Source: Ziziphus jujuba | Taxonomy: Eukaryota > Streptophyta > Magnoliopsida > Rosales > Rhamnaceae | NCBI RefSeq assembly: GCF_031755915.1 | Contig: NC_083386.1 | Span: 5,769,501-5,833,500 of the forward strand | Reading direction: 5' to 3' | Length of the DNA stretch: 64,000 nt | Part shown: positions 41,821 to 56,253 of the stretch, in pieces | Position numbering within the stretch: the stretch's first letter is position 1 | Layout: each line of letters begins with the position of its first letter | Program-made: the position numbers and the translations under genes | The notes under the pieces: generated by a model | Seen by the model: only the letters and a program-made list of their open reading frames with translations | Database searches by the model: none | Told to the model about the DNA's origin: nothing

Positions 41821-44723
41821 AGGCTGCTTAAAGGTATTGTCTAAGCCACTTCACTTGGATTCAATTTTCTTTCTTCCCCATAAATTCAAAATTAACAAAG
41901 TTAAAGGACTCATTGGCAAAATGTTGAGTATATTTAATTTTTCCAAAGAGTTAGAAATTCTTAATTCAATGTTAGTTAACATTGTTGCACTTGAGAAATC
42001 TGGCTGCTTTTGTAAAATTGAAGCTTGAAAAAATTTCCTCTTCTTGACTTGTTTGTATGGATCTGCATTTTCACTAATTGGTGTCCATCGTTATCACTTT
42101 TCGGTTCAATGCTATTCTAAGAATTGCTTTGATTTTTCTCTTTCAATGACTTGTTGGGAAGAGAAACATATTGTTTTGTGAAGTTTGAAGCTTTCATAAG
42201 CAAGCATGTTCAATGTTGCAATGTCACTATCACTATTAACTAATTGAAATAATAATAATAATGATAATAATAATAAAACATGCCATGTGAGGATGTTACT
42301 TCTCAATGTGCACTATAATGTTTGCCGCGATTTTGCTATGTGTATGGGGAAGAGAAAATCTTCACTCTTCCGCTTAGTCACAATTTGCTTGCATTCTCTG
42401 TTTGCTGAAACAGGGAAATGTTTTGGTGCTGCTTGTGCATCTGTCATCCAATTTTCGACATTTTACTCCATGTGAACGAACACAACATCTTTATGAATTG
42501 AATTGGTTCACGCAATCCTTTACATTGTACCCATGTGTCTGTAATTTCTTATTGGGAGGACAATAACAAAATTCCAAATGAGGATCCAAACTTAGGAATA
42601 GCTTATTTATTTATTTTAATCATTTGGGGATGTTTTCTTTCTCTTCCTGAAAGATTTCTACTTGCTTTTTTGGTATGTCAAAGGCAAATGGTTCTCTGTA
42701 CTTGGCCAGTCTGTTAACTCTTGCCCTTTATACACTCTGTTTTTCTTATTTGAATGCCAGGTTTTCATCGGGTGGTTAGTTTATAAACTCAGTTATTAAG
42801 TATCTTTATGCTTGAAAATGCATAACCCAACTAATTATTGACTTGAAATGTGAACATGGTCAAAATTTTCATTCACACCCATCATTTGAGTCTTGTTTGG
42901 ATTGTTGGAATTGGTTAAAAAGTGATTATCAATTGTAGACATGAAATTGTGGGGACATACAGGATTTTGTGTTTGAATGTTGCTGAATGTACCACTACCA
43001 ACTGGTGGGAGAACAATTATGATGAAGAGAATATGGAGTCCTAACTTTTGTGGCATGATGTATTTAAGTTGTTAAGTTTCTTGTTTTGCAATTTATCAAT
43101 CACACTGTTAGTTTATCATGGAGTTCTGCAGTTAACCATAATATTTAACGAACAATATTTTGTATATTTGGCAGGAGGATGAATGGGATTTTAGACCTCT
43201 CCACTTCCTTTTCCCCCTGTGCTTCACAAGTAAAAAAGAGAAACGTTATGGATTGAGATATATCAACTAAACCAGAAGCAGTCACTGTTGAATTTCTACT
43301 AGGGATTATACAAGTAGAAGGTACCTCTCTCTGGTGTCATTTTTAGTATTTTCACCGGAAAAAAATAGCATGTTCTTGAATGAGTTATAGGGTTGTGGCA
43401 ACTACCGGAGACATGTCAAGCGAGCCATGGTTGATGGCTGGGTTAGTTTTCTTTTTATTTTATATTATAGAGAATACTTGTGGAAGATCTCAAGTATCTA
43501 AGAAAATGGTAGATCTTTTGGACAGGTTTTTACAATATTTGAGAAGGACAAACCGTCAAGTAGTGACATTGTTATTCCTTTATATGAGTAATTGACTTAA
43601 TGGAAATATGATAGCACAATTTACTTAAAACAAGTCCACAAAAAAATTATGGTTATGATTAACATGCCTAAATCAGTAATTGATATTATGCAAAAGCATA
43701 CTTTAACTTTTGTTTAATTTTATTCTTTTATTTATTTTTATTTTTTGTTGGTTTTGTTAAAAACAGACCATCACATGTTTTGATTGTATAATCTTCTTAA
43801 GTCAAACTGTACTGAATATGAAAACTATTTTCTTCACGAGGCTTATTGCACAATATTTTAACATTATTCTGCATAACTAATATCTTGGAATTATGCTTTG
43901 ATTATTGATCCCATAAACTTCCAACCAAATTGAATTAATTTGGCAAAAGCGACAGTTTCCTGAATTGGTAAATATTCTCTGCTTTCACTGACATTAACTG
44001 AACCATGAATAATAATTCATTCCTATTAATTATATTCTTCAATCCAACTGGAGAAAAGCAAACCAATACCGGTCATTATTCCAAATACTTCCTTGTGGTC
44101 CAGAACTTCAAGAACATGGAAATGTAAACCCACGGAAATATAATACAGTGTTATCATAGCTACAAACAGAATAGTAAAACTGAAGTTCTGCTTCCTGACA
44201 TTTTTCTAACATTGAACCTGGAGTGTTATAAAATCCCCAAAAAACAATTTAAAGAATAAAAAAACGAAAAGAAAAAAGAAAAGGGTCAGTTCCATCTTCT
44301 GTACAATTTTATTCACCACTGGAATCCCAGAAACACCCTCACCTTCTGGGGAAAAAAATTTCTTTTGATACAAAATGAATCACATACAACTGAGGTTCCC
44401 TTCTTTTGGTTATTTCCTTTACAATTTGACAAAGGCTTGTGAGTGACTTTTTGGTTACTACTTAATCTATAGCTTCTTTATGACAGATCATAAAACTATA
44501 AATTAACAACAGATTATGATGGGAAAATATTACAATCCCACATAGCAAAAGCATGTTTTTACCATGGCAGCCACATTTTTTTCCATACTCCAATGGCTAT
44601 GTCAATGGCCAAAGTGGATCAGCTTCTGCTAGCAAGAACCATCATTTCGACTAGAGATCGACTATACATGGATGACCACTAGCTTTTTTGTATGTTAAAG
44701 TATTATGGATCAAAACTATACCT
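41821..44723. other. Intergenic between convergent SRS and PIP5K genes
   Basis: 2.9 kb holding the two 3' UTRs. I see no conserved open frame. A purine-rich block at 43174-43330 after a GGCAG acceptor-like site could be a terminal non-coding exon of the SRS gene. A short (AAT)n tract lies at about 42248-42276. Confidence 0.6.
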
Positions 44724-47700
44724 TCATGTCTCTTCTACAAACACTCTGAAGATAAAATCACGAAACCTTTTCGAGTACTGTTTCGGATCAACAGCAGAGA
44801 TTGAAGTTGGATCGAATTGGATCGACTTGTAAGCATGTTCAAGCTTTTTGCTGATATCATAATCCTGCAATATGTCAATTATACCAAAATACAGGATGAT
44901 ATCATAAAGTTCTCCTGTAGGTTCTCCAACTAGCTGAGCTTCACAATCACTTCTTCTCACCGTCCTTTCAGCACGTGCTTGCATGTGAATACCTAATCTT
45001 GTGGATTCCCATCTGAAACCAAGAATCAAAGAAAGAAAAAAAAAAAAATGAAACATGAGATGCACGCTGCAGTACTCAAAACATCTTATTGTTCCAAACA
45101 TTTTTTGGTTGGTAAGGGACTAATTATGATAGATGCCAAGACAGAGCATTGTTTCTAGACTCTTGAAGTTTAATGGCAAAGGAATTTTGATTAAACTTAA
45201 AATATGGAAAAATGTAATATGAATTTATGGTACCGAGAAGGGTCATAAAGAGTCTTCTCCATATCTGCTTTAGAGAGGCGAGGGCCTGCTTCGTCAGGAT
45301 CTACATTTCCTGCTAGTTCAAAAAGTAATTCATCTATTCAGAAGTCCCATGCTTTTAATAAGGTGACGAATGTGAAATTCAAGATATAACAAGAAATAAC
45401 CAGTTGGAGTTTGAGATCCAGAAGTGCAATCTGGAGACGTACGAGACTCCCTAAATGACGATTCTCGAAAGTGAAGACCAACCAATAGACTGTAGTCCAT
45501 AATCCTTTCTTGTTCAAGAAAGTCACAATCTCTGTCCACTTGCCTGTATGAAAGGTATACTTCGAGTTATAAACAGAAAATGGACTATAAGAGAGCTTAC
45601 AAACATAAAGTATACTAGGAACCAAAATTACTTCCAAATCTTCAATATTTACCTTTCAAGTTTTATTATCATAATAAAATATATTCAACTTTTGAGTTTT
45701 CATATGGTGCCTTCCTTTCTCAATAGGTGAAACTAACACTATAAGTACTCATCTATGACAAACTTGTCAAACCCTTCAAGCAGCATGTATACTATATATT
45801 ACAATAAAATTTGCCGATGTTTAACACAATTCCATTTGTAGCTGTTAAAAAGCTTAACATTAAAGGATTATACAACTTTCCTATAATCTCCTACGGAAAT
45901 AATCAAAATCAAGTATCATATAGAAGTGATTAAGAATGGTACACTCATTCAGACCAACCAAAAAGAAAAGAAAAGTATAGCAAGAGATTAAAAATATATA
46001 CATTAAAAAGGAATTTCACCTGCAGAACTCTTGAAACCAAACCTTCTGCAACCGAAATATGTAATTGAGATCAAGGTCTTTAAGTGTTGTTGTTGCATCA
46101 ATTTCTGACTCAGGTTTGTCAGTTGTACGACCATGAGATGAACCTTTTAAGTCAAAACGTCTGTGAATGGCGTAGTCGGAGCAGAATAGGTTCCCCATAA
46201 TGACAAATCGCACCTGGATTTTCAATAAGTTTATGAATAGGAATCTGCTGAAACTTAAACTGAAGTTTCCATGCCACTTAACCTTACCTTCTTCTGGGAA
46301 GTCCCAGGTAGTTTTACACAATGAAGACCGTAAAATTTGGTGACTAGAGTATTCTCGAAGGATCGAACATGATTATAGTAGGCAGGAAGCATCCGTATAA
46401 AAACCTATGATCATGTAAGCCAGTAAAGTTTGGCATATTATTCAACAAAGAATGACAAAAAGTACAAGTAAAAATTGAACAACGGCATTAATTAGAGAAA
46501 ATAATATAAAAATGAGAATTTTAGTATTAAGTTGGAAAAGCAAAATTCAGCAGTTACTTTAAAAATGGTTTGAGAAAGGCACAAACATGAACTTTGAGAA
46601 AGAGAAAGGGGTGAATTGTTATAGATATCTCATATTGTCAATAACCAGAAACTATGATTTGCGAAATTCAATAATTTATAACTTAAAAGTATGAGGTAAT
46701 TATCCTGGTTATGGAATTCTTTAGAATTTCAGAAAACTACAAAATTGGTAAAAGGGGATTCAAATAAAATCTTTGTTTGATGGGATTCAAATAAAATCTG
46801 GAAATGAACTTAAAAACAAGATATTCATTTTCATTTGGTTGGAGGAAGCAGGAAAAGGAACTAACTTTTACTTCTGCCTTTTTCATGGTCTTAATCATGT
46901 AGCGGTCATCATTGGTCAAGTAAAAGAAGCTTCCGCTTTTTCCAGGAGATGAGAGCTCCCGAAGGGCATCATTCCCGCATATGGATAACATGTAATCAGC
47001 TGCGTCAACCTTGAACAATTTCCTGAGAGTCCTGAAAATAAAATGAACTATTGACATCTAAACGTTTTGGTGGGAACAGTAAGAGAGATATGTAATTATA
47101 TAATTACTATGACAATGCATTTAGGAGATAACCTAGTTCTGCTAAAACAAACTATAGCCTCATCACTGATAGACAGTGAAAATAAAAATGTACTCTAAAA
47201 GTGTTCAATGGAGCAGAGATTTTTTGAGGCCTGACCTGAAAACCAGTGGGCAGTAATCCTTCCATCTAAAATCACATGACTGGTGAGGTGGAGTATACTT
47301 GGATCCTTCTGGTGGAAATTTTGTCCATACTTTTTCTCTGGGGTCAAAAGCTGAAGCCTTCAAATCAAGGGATGTAGCTGGAGCCGGCCGTCCCACAGAA
47401 TGCCTGTGCTATGGCACTAAGATTATTTTCATGCATTTAACAGCTTACTTACGAATAAAGATTTTCATGAAATTCTACAAGGAAAATATTTGACCATACT
47501 TTTTCATAACCAATTCGTATTTGACCATATTTTTTTTTATAACCAATTCGTTTCTAGAAAGTATAATAAAATTTGCCAAATCTGGTAATGGTTTAAAAAC
47601 CTTAAAGAAGACTTGATGTAAGTAGCAAACTATGTAATAATTTTTTGTATCTACGACTTTTACATGATCTAAAAGCTGTTTACAACAGATATATAATTTT

Positions 47701-49289
47701 GGCCCCTTTTTTCAGTCTGCCAAATTGGTCTTACAGACTTAAGCAGAGTTTGAAATAAGTATAGAAGATGTGAGAAAATATTCTGGATAAGTAGTGGGCT
47801 GCAAGCAGCTGAAATCATATAACCATAGAACAGAACAACTTCAACTTCAGATATGAAACATTGCAAAGTTTCAGAACCCATTTCACCGTATCAATTCAAA
47901 AACCATATAAAGATAAGAAGTCTTTATATATCATGCAACAGACTCATTTTTTCTGTAACTTCTACTTAAAAGGACACAAAACATTACAGGTGAAGCATGA
48001 GAAAAACCAGAGTTACTAACAAAAATGGGTGAGCACATATATTGTACGTACATATAAACTTGCAAATAGATTTGAATAATAAACTGATCCAATACAGGAA
48101 ATGCTAGGTAGTAAAAGAAGAATAAGACCAGCAAAAAAAAAAAAAATCAAGAATACCTGATCCCCAGCTGAAGATTAAGCATGAGATCATAGTTCTTGTG
48201 ACCCTTAGATATTGTTACCCCCTGTCTCTTCACTGGAGGTATCTTGAACGGCTGAGGCTGATGTCTGCTGCCTCTTACCGACCGTTCGGGCTCAAGATTT
48301 CCTAACCCTTCAAATCCATCAGAAGCATTATCACCAATGAAGTCCCTACTACAATTGCTCATCCTCACATCTGCTGATTTCCTCCTATTTCTCACATTCA
48401 CATCATGTCCTTTCCTATATATGGCTTGTTTCTGCAAGAACTCCCCATCATTTGCGGACAGAACCTTCTGTGAAGGGAAAATATCAATCTTCTCACAAGG
48501 GCATATTTGGCAATCATTCAGTTCCACTGTGAACACCTCCTGAGGATCCCATTCCATGCTGCTCTCAGGAGACCCAGATGGATAATAAGTTCCATTCTGC
48601 TCTTTTGGGTCTTTACTCCAAATACCCACATAGAAACTCCCATCCCCCCATCTAAAAGTCCCATTCCCTTTGGGGAAATTCTCTTCCCAAGACCCATCAT
48701 ACCTATTCCCATTGCTCAAAATCATTGTGCCATTCCCATGGATTTTTCCATTCCTCCATTGTCCAATATAATGGTTGCCATTCTTCCATTGGTACCTTCC
48801 ATGTCCATCCTGAAACCCCCTTCTCCATTCACCCTCATAGTAATCCCCATTGGGAAAGCTTTTGGTCCCTTGTCCATGCTTCAAATTCATAACCCAAGAA
48901 CCCTTATAGGTAGCATTACCAGAACCTATATAAGTCCCTTTACCATCCATATACCCACTCTTGAATTCGCCTTCATAGGTAGCACCAGAAGGCCAGCTGA
49001 ATTTCCCTTTGCCCATTTTTTTCCCTTTGGACCATTCACCAACATACATACATCCATCTGTCCAGAGGTACTTTCCATGGCCATGTGGTAGGCAATCTGC
49101 CCATTGGCCAGTGTAGAAATCTCCATTGGAGAAGACCTTCTCTGCATGGTAGACTTCACCAGGTTCATCATCAGCAGGGGCTACAGACATTGTTGAGAAT
49201 AAACTGCTAGCCCTTTTCTTTGCTACAGCTTGTGATTTTCGCACGGTTGCTTCCCAGGCCTTCACTATGCCTCGGTATTCTTTGCTCAT
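44724..49289 (-). CDS. Phosphatidylinositol 4-phosphate 5-kinase with N-terminal MORN repeats (PIP5K4/5/6 type)
   Basis: Eight minus-strand exons join in frame to 769 aa: 48157-49289, 47236-47403, 46866-47031, 46288-46404, 46020-46213, 45401-45543, 45234-45333, 44724-45012. Residues 58-241 form eight MORN units of 23 aa (for example [21 protein letters not shown] begins one; [14 protein letters not shown] another). A linker follows, with [13 protein letters not shown]. The kinase domain runs from about 380 to the end: [20 protein letters not shown] (Gly loop and Lys), [24 protein letters not shown] (catalytic loop) and [10 protein letters not shown] (metal-binding IID). It makes PI(4,5)P2 from PI4P, usually at the plasma membrane; plant type-B members act in tip growth and endocytosis. 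Length and the start [18 protein letters not shown] fit the PIP5K4/5/6 clade; exact orthology is not resolved. The last exon (45012) is preceded by a pyrimidine-rich acceptor. Introns are AT-rich with no extra genes. Confidence 0.94.
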
Positions 49290-49412
49290 TCTCTCTGAGG
49301 AACCTTCTCTATCTCAACCTTCCCTACTACCTCCCAAACATTCATTCCTCTTGGTCGTTCACATTCATCCTTCAAAACCCACATATAAAAATCCGTCCTT
49401 TTATCTCTTTTC

Positions 49413-49446
<34 letters not shown>

Positions 49447-49497
49447 CCACCCAGAGACAGAAGAGAAGGGTACACAATGTGTGTAATCTTCAAACGC

Positions 49498-49528
<31 letters not shown>

Positions 49529-49530
49529 AA
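49290..49530 (-). promoter_or_regulatory. PIP5K 5' leader/promoter with (GA)n and (CTT)n tracts
   Basis: Upstream of the minus-strand start codon lie a GA microsatellite (CT on the plus strand, about 49416-49444) and a ten-unit CTT tract (GAA on the plus strand, 49501-49530). Like the tracts near the ATP synthase and SRS starts, the GA run could bind GAGA-type factors; this is inference. Confidence 0.5.
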
Positions 49531-51196
49531 CAAACATTTATGCAACAAACCCACAAGGGTGGAGAGTAGAGGAAGGAATCAATAGGAAAAAACCAAACAA
49601 ATAAATCATAAAGGAAAAAATCTATGTTTTGTTTTTTGTGTTTTTCTGGTTAGTCCCCTGGTTTGGTGAAATGGGTATTTCTCAGATTTTGATAAATAAA
49701 AATAATAACAACAATAAAAAAATAAAATAATAATAATAAAACAGAACTGTTAGATTGATGGGGAAAGCGAAAAGGTTGATTGGTACCAATGACTGGCTTT
49801 TCTTTATTGTTTCTGGGTTTATTTTTTTCTTTTCTTTTTCTTTTGTCTTTTGTTATTTTTCTTTCTTTTTTTGGTTGTTTGGTTTAGGTTTGAACAAAAG
49901 ATTCAACAACAACAATGCTCTTTGATCCCGCATTTGGCTCCTAAAAGCACTAACAGACCATACAGTTGGAGGGGAAGACAGGAATGGTGGTGGGAGTGGT
50001 GGCGGTCGTGATAATGTCTTTTTGCCATTTTTAGTGTTTTCATTTTAGTCACTGAAAATCCCAATTTCTGTTTCTAATTTTGGACTTTGTTTTTTAGTTA
50101 CAAAGACTTTGGCCTCATCTGTCTTTCTCTTCTCAGTTTTTTGCATTTATCTCCCTGTTTTTCATTGTTATTCTGTATACTCCCCCTACTCCTTTTCCAC
50201 TACATATTTATTTAACCTTCTCAACACAAAAAAAAAAATAATAAAAAATAAAAAACCTGGTAGATTTTTTTTTTTTTTTAAATTATTCATCTCTCTTTTT
50301 CAACTTTATGTAGTTATCCAAATAGAAGAATCTAAATTTTCATTCTCAAATTATTACCATGATAATTCTAAGCTCTATAGATATACATAAATTTTGATTG
50401 AGTTTCTAAATTTGGACAAGAAAATAGAAATAGAGAAAAATATGTACTCTCTAAATTTGATGAAGTTATGCATTCTGTTATCTTTTTTTTTTTTTTTTAA
50501 AAAAAAAATTGATAAAAGAATCATTATGAATCAATTTCTTGAAAGTTGGAAAACATATTTTAATGACACAAGGGCAAACTGTGGGGATAAAAAGGCTAAA
50601 GGGATAAGTATATTTATGTTTAGAAAAATGTGATTGGCCAGCAACAATCAAACCATGTTACAAATTATAAGATTTATTCACCAAAAAAAAAAAAATGTTA
50701 CAAATTATAAGATGAAAAAGTCTTTTACATTAAAAATTTCAAAATTCAAAGTCGGTTCCCTGGAATGATAATAAACATAAAAAGATACTTTAATTTGTTT
50801 ATTATCATTTGTGACAAGTAGTTTAGTTTTTTCCTGTTGGGGGTAATATCCAGCATGATATTGTGATACTTTTATTAATATATCCAATTAATTATTTATC
50901 ATATGTCAACTCATTAAGCTATCATCTTTTTTTTTTTTTCCCTTTTTCATTTTCTTTTATGTATAGCAGCTTTATCTCCAAAATAAATGTTTTTTACAAG
51001 CCCCATAAAAATATGCAGTTTTTTTATTAAAAAACTCCTAAAATTTTCCAGTAACTCATTATATAAATGAATAAATTCTAAAAATTTTCCTTGCATAGAT
51101 CTAAATATCTATGCATAAATAAGTATCTTTTAGATTTGAAGCTTCACTTAGAAGCACTGGATGAAGATTAGACCTATGGCTTTGAACTAATGGACA

Positions 51197-51232
<36 letters not shown>

Positions 51233-53756
51233 GCACATCTCAAATAATGTTACATGTATTCAATGTTCGATAACCATGATAGGATTCATTTTCATAGACA
51301 AGCTAATAGCAATTGGGCAAATAAATAAAAGCAAAAAATAGGTTTTATTTATTTATTTATTTATTTTTTTTGGGGGGGTGGAATAAAAAATATAGGTTTG
51401 CTCGAACTTTTCTTCTGATACAAATCAATATTTCCTATGAAGAAAAAGTAAATATATTTCAACAGTGGATGTGTAATAATCTATCTAAGCTTTCTAATTG
51501 GAGCAATTATGTATTCCTCCCTTTTTGTTTTTTTAATGGAAAGTTTCCCTCTTTTTAAGTATGTATATATACGTTTCCCCAAAAAACAAAAAAACAAGTA
51601 CGTATACATACAGTTTATATATAAGCATTAAATAAATAATTTTTATTATTATTATTTATATTCATCAATTTGCATGCAAGTTTCTTTTCTACTAAATAAG
51701 AGACAAAAGTACATCTTTTTCCAGCATCTATCTGTCTTTTTCTACAATATCTTCTCAATTTTTCAAGCACTTGACACATTTTCTTTTTCCAAAGTAATAA
51801 AACTTCTTTCATTATTTTCTATTCTTTATTTTCTATTAGTTCACCTTTTTTTTTTTTTTTTCAATATTTCATTTCCATCACATGATAGAAAAAGTCATCT
51901 ACAACTTTATCGTAGATATCTTCTAGATCTAAACTTTGGTACTACTTTAATTTCAACCACTAGTCACTTCAAAGGTGGAATATTGTTACCATACTTAGAG
52001 TAAAATCAACTTTTGTGTGGACTACGAAAATTCTTTAACAATAAAAATTATTGTTAATTAAATTTTAATTATTTATATCAAATGGTTATATATAATAGGG
52101 TGATTACCTTTTTGTTACTCCGTGAACTATGCCTATAGTTGTTTTTCATCATTCAATCTTTTTTTTTTTTGCATTTTTTGTTTTTAAATTTCAATTTTTA
52201 ATATATTATGTTTCTTAAATTAATTTTTAACCCTTTTTAAACGTATTTAATGCAATATACATGGCTTTGTAAGGTTGTTTGGTTTTGTAATTTTGTTTTT
52301 TTTATCATCTTGATAAGTGCACTATGTGCCCGTAATTACTACAAATTAAACTATAAAAAATTAGCTTAAAGACCAAAAAATAGATTTAGAATTGAAGTTT
52401 AATGGCCAAACTTTCAAAAAAAAATCAATCACTGGAATGCAATTATAACCTTACTTTAGAGACTAACAGCCTATACAATAGCCTATAAGTCTTCTTCAAA
52501 GCTCCTTTATTGTTTTAAACCCTTTTAATTATTACTAAACTTTTCTTTCTGTTGGACAAAGTGGAAGTGTAAGAAGATGATCTAATTCGATTCATTCTCT
52601 TCTAATATGCAAATTAAAATACTAAATTTTGAAGTTCACTACAAAACACAATAACTTAAGACAAATAATGTTAATTATTTGCAATTAACTTTTTTGGGGA
52701 AAGAAATAATAAACTAACCTTGACGGGTTAGAAAGTTACCTGAAACCCCAATTTCAAAATCGAAATATTCAAATATAGATAGTTACATCATTGACTTTTT
52801 TTTATCTAATCTTTTTTCTATCTGTTAGACATGTTTTTTTTTTTTTTTTTTTTTTTTTGATGAATCTCTGTCAGACATTCCATATGCAAACACAGTACAA
52901 TGAAAGAAACAGGACACGATCTTGAACGTTTACCCCAAAAAAAAAGAAAAGAAAAAAGAAAAAAAGAACACAATCTAGAACAACTACCAAGGACCAAAGG
53001 AAAACAAAATAGCATCCTTCGAATTTTCAAAAGCTATTGTTCAAAGTGTTTGATATTCCGTTCCATCTTTCATGGTGGCCAAAAAACATTTTGTCAAAAA
53101 GTGGTCCTAAAAAATAAATTAAGAACTATATATATATATATATATTAATAAATGACGTTGAAATGTTTGGAAGGAAAAACCCAAGCCTTTTTTAACAACA
53201 CCAAAGCCACATTAAACTATATATAGAAGTAGAAGAATACATTAATTTTTATCCAATATATATATATTGAAGAATCCAAATAATATAAGCATTTATAAAA
53301 ATTAAAAAAAAAAAAAGAAAAAAAAAACCTCTGGGAATGTTATAGATAAGACATATTTCAAATTTAGCTTATAGTTGCATAATTTGTCTGTCTTCGTACA
53401 TTCATTGTATATTTTGAGCGAGCCTCTTTTCTTTTCTTTTTGCCGCTTCTTTGTTTTTTCTTGGTCCACTACTACTTCAGCAAACGACATTAATATGGTA
53501 AACTACTCTGATTTATTTGGATAAAATCTTTTGGAGGTCCACTGTCAGAGCTATAATCTCCTTCATAACTTTTTTTTTTTTTAAAATTTTTTATTTTTTA
53601 TTTTGGGCCTTTGAATATGTACATATCAGGTAATGAAACCCCATGACATTTAGCAAAAGGACGGTCATAGAAAAATGAGGTTAATTTATTTTACTTTATC
53701 TCACACAAAGAAGCATGGAAGAAATCAACACCCTAAACTTTACAAATAAGGCTTTT

Positions 53757-53794
53757 TACTTTAAAGCATGAGTCAAAAAAGTTGAATGCTTGAC

Positions 53795-53842
<48 letters not shown>

Positions 53843-53918
53843 TAATTTACTTTAAAGCATGAGTTAAAAAAGTTAAATGCTTGACCTACACACACGCACA
53901 CACACACACTAAACTTAA
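53757..53918. repeat. Two-copy minisatellite enclosing (CA)n tracts
   Basis: Copy 1 (53757-53845) and copy 2 (53848-53918) both read TACTTTAAAGCATGAGT, a short A-rich stretch, ATGCTTGACCTACACAC, a CA run and ACTAAACTTAA. They differ at a few bases and in CA-run length (about 20 units against about 11 with one G interruption). Confidence 0.92.
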
Positions 53919-56253
53919 GCAATAATATTACTCATGAATTCTGAATTAGTTATTGTTCTTTCATACATATTTTTGTTTTCATTCTTTTTTTTTTGGGTAA
54001 TAATTTTTAAAACCAACCAAGTTTGTTCTTTAAAATAAATGAAATAATATAGAATTTATAAGAAAATGAGGTTGAAGCCTCAACTTCTCTTCCGTCGCTG
54101 ACCATTTTTTAAAGTAATTTGAATTTAGAGAATGTATAGTTAAGTATTTTATTTGAAACCATTCACATTCATTAGAGGGGCATTTGTGAAAGTGACAAGA
54201 GGGGGAAAAAAAAAAAAAAAGACTGGCAATAAAGGAAAAAAAAATAGAAGAACATGGTGGAATGTGAAAAAATAAAGGGCAAAAAATGAAAAATGGAATA
54301 AATGAGCAGAGGGAAGCTGTGTCTTAGTGGGCTTCAATTAATTAGATGTGTACTACGCGTTTTGGGTGGTTTCCAAATCAGCCAATCGTGCAGGCCAATT
54401 TCATTCAGACAAGTTCAAAAAACACAAACCCCTAAATTTGTGGGACCCATAAATCCCTTGTGCCTTGTTGGATGACAGAGTGGCACGTGGCAATTTCTGG
54501 GGCAGGTAAACTCATATAGTACATGATGGTGATAATGATGATGGGGCATACTTCATATAAAAGCAAATCACCATTATTCTAATTTCCATTGCAACATTCT
54601 GTGTGCTTTGCATATCTTTATTCTTTTATTCTTTTTACTATTATTTTCTCTTGGTGACAAAATTAAATTCATATTCTAATCAATTGTAGCGTGACCATAT
54701 ATTTCTTGTTCACATTGTTAAGCTTGTACTAAAATACTCCACAACGACATGTTAAATTGCAAACCACTACGATTTTAATGTCTTAATTTCAACCAAAAAA
54801 AAATTTAAATATAAAAATTGATAAGAAAGTTGTATTAAGTTTTATACGTATCATGTACATGGGAGATTTGAATCCTATAAAGAACCTGTTTAAAGAACAA
54901 AAGACAAACCAAAATCAAAGAAAATTCATATCATGTAGATTTTATGCGTATATGCTAGAGAACACTAAAAATATATATATATTTTTATAAAATTTAAAAA
55001 TACTTGGTCTGAGACTCTGAACCTTCTTGAAAATAATTAATGACTGTTATTTCACTACAAATTTCTTCCAATCAAAGCATCCCCACAAAAGGTATAAAGA
55101 AAAAAAAATATATATTCTAATGAAATTTATCTCGAGGAAATCCTTTTTTTTTGGTGAATTATACCAAAGGAATCTTTGGGTAATATATACCAAAGGAATC
55201 TTAGACTTCAAATCTAAAATAATTTTTTTGTCTTTCATAGCAAAATAAAGTCCAAAAATTTGATGTATTACTTGAAGGTCATAAAAATCCAACCCACCTT
55301 CATCAAAGTGAGGGACATAAGAGATTAGGAGTGGGGATAAGGAAAGAATCTTGATCTTGATCTTGATGTTGATGCATGTATCCACTCATCCAATTAACAC
55401 TCAAAATAACAATGAAATTTATACTCATTAATTTCCTGCTAATAATGGTGATCATGATGTTGATAATACATACATAACCCTACTTTGTAAGGAAGTAATT
55501 CAACCTACGTGTGAGCCCTAAAGTCCTCAACTCCCAAAGTAAATGGGACCCTTGTCATAAATTTTAATTAGAATGAGTCAATTCAATGTCTAACTCATTT
55601 ATTAGGAGCAAAAGAAGACAAAGAGGGATGGAATTCAAAAGTGTCCAACAAAATTACAGAAAACTTGTTGGTAATGAGGATCACAAAGCAGCAAGATGGA
55701 CATCAAAATTTATGAAGATTGTCTTTGTTGATTGTGGCTTATGTTGCAGGGCGGTCTCCCTTTTAGGGAGTCTAAACTTCTCAAAAGTTGCATATAGACT
55801 AGGGTTTTGTCTCCCCCTCTTAAATCTTAAAATTTATGTGGCATAAACTTAACTTATTTAAAAGGACAACACAGGACAAGAATTTAACCTAACTTCATAT
55901 GTTTCACCAACCCTAGACAACCCATGACAGTTTGTGTTTTGGTTGGAAATAATTAATGTTTGAAAATTACTACCTACACGTGTACTGCAACTTTCTATCC
56001 ACGTGGGTATGTTGATCTGTATTTCTAATTTTTATATATAAATAATATTAATGCACAATAAATAGGGAAGGGACGCTAGAATGTTTAAACTGTGAAATTT
56101 ATGGGTTTGTGATAGACGGCGACTAGCAAAATTTGTTGAAATTAGACTTTTGTTTTTTTTTTGTTTTTTGTTTTTTAGGCATATTTGATTCTTTTAGTCA
56201 TCACCAAACTATTAGCCAAGGCTACTTTTCAAAAACAGAAGTTTCCTTTGTGA

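Noticed and set aside
48147..48157. U12-type intron at the first PIP5K donor (GTATTCTT, close to GTATCCTT)
   Set aside because: One mismatch in the donor and no TTCCTTAAC-like branch site near the acceptor at 47404; an ordinary GT..AG U2 intron is more likely.
48507..49091. 194-codon open frame on the plus strand, Pro/Ile/Phe-rich
   Set aside because: It is the exact antisense of the MORN-repeat exon of the PIP5K gene; repeated GGN and TGG codons there create a long open reverse frame. No independent features.
50109..50633. Open frames of 79-93 codons beyond the PIP5K promoter
   Set aside because: Low-complexity translation of poly-T and AT-rich DNA; no conserved motif or splice pattern.
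53757..53918. CRISPR-like repeat array
   Set aside because: Two-copy minisatellite with microsatellite cores in a plant nuclear genome; no regular spacers.
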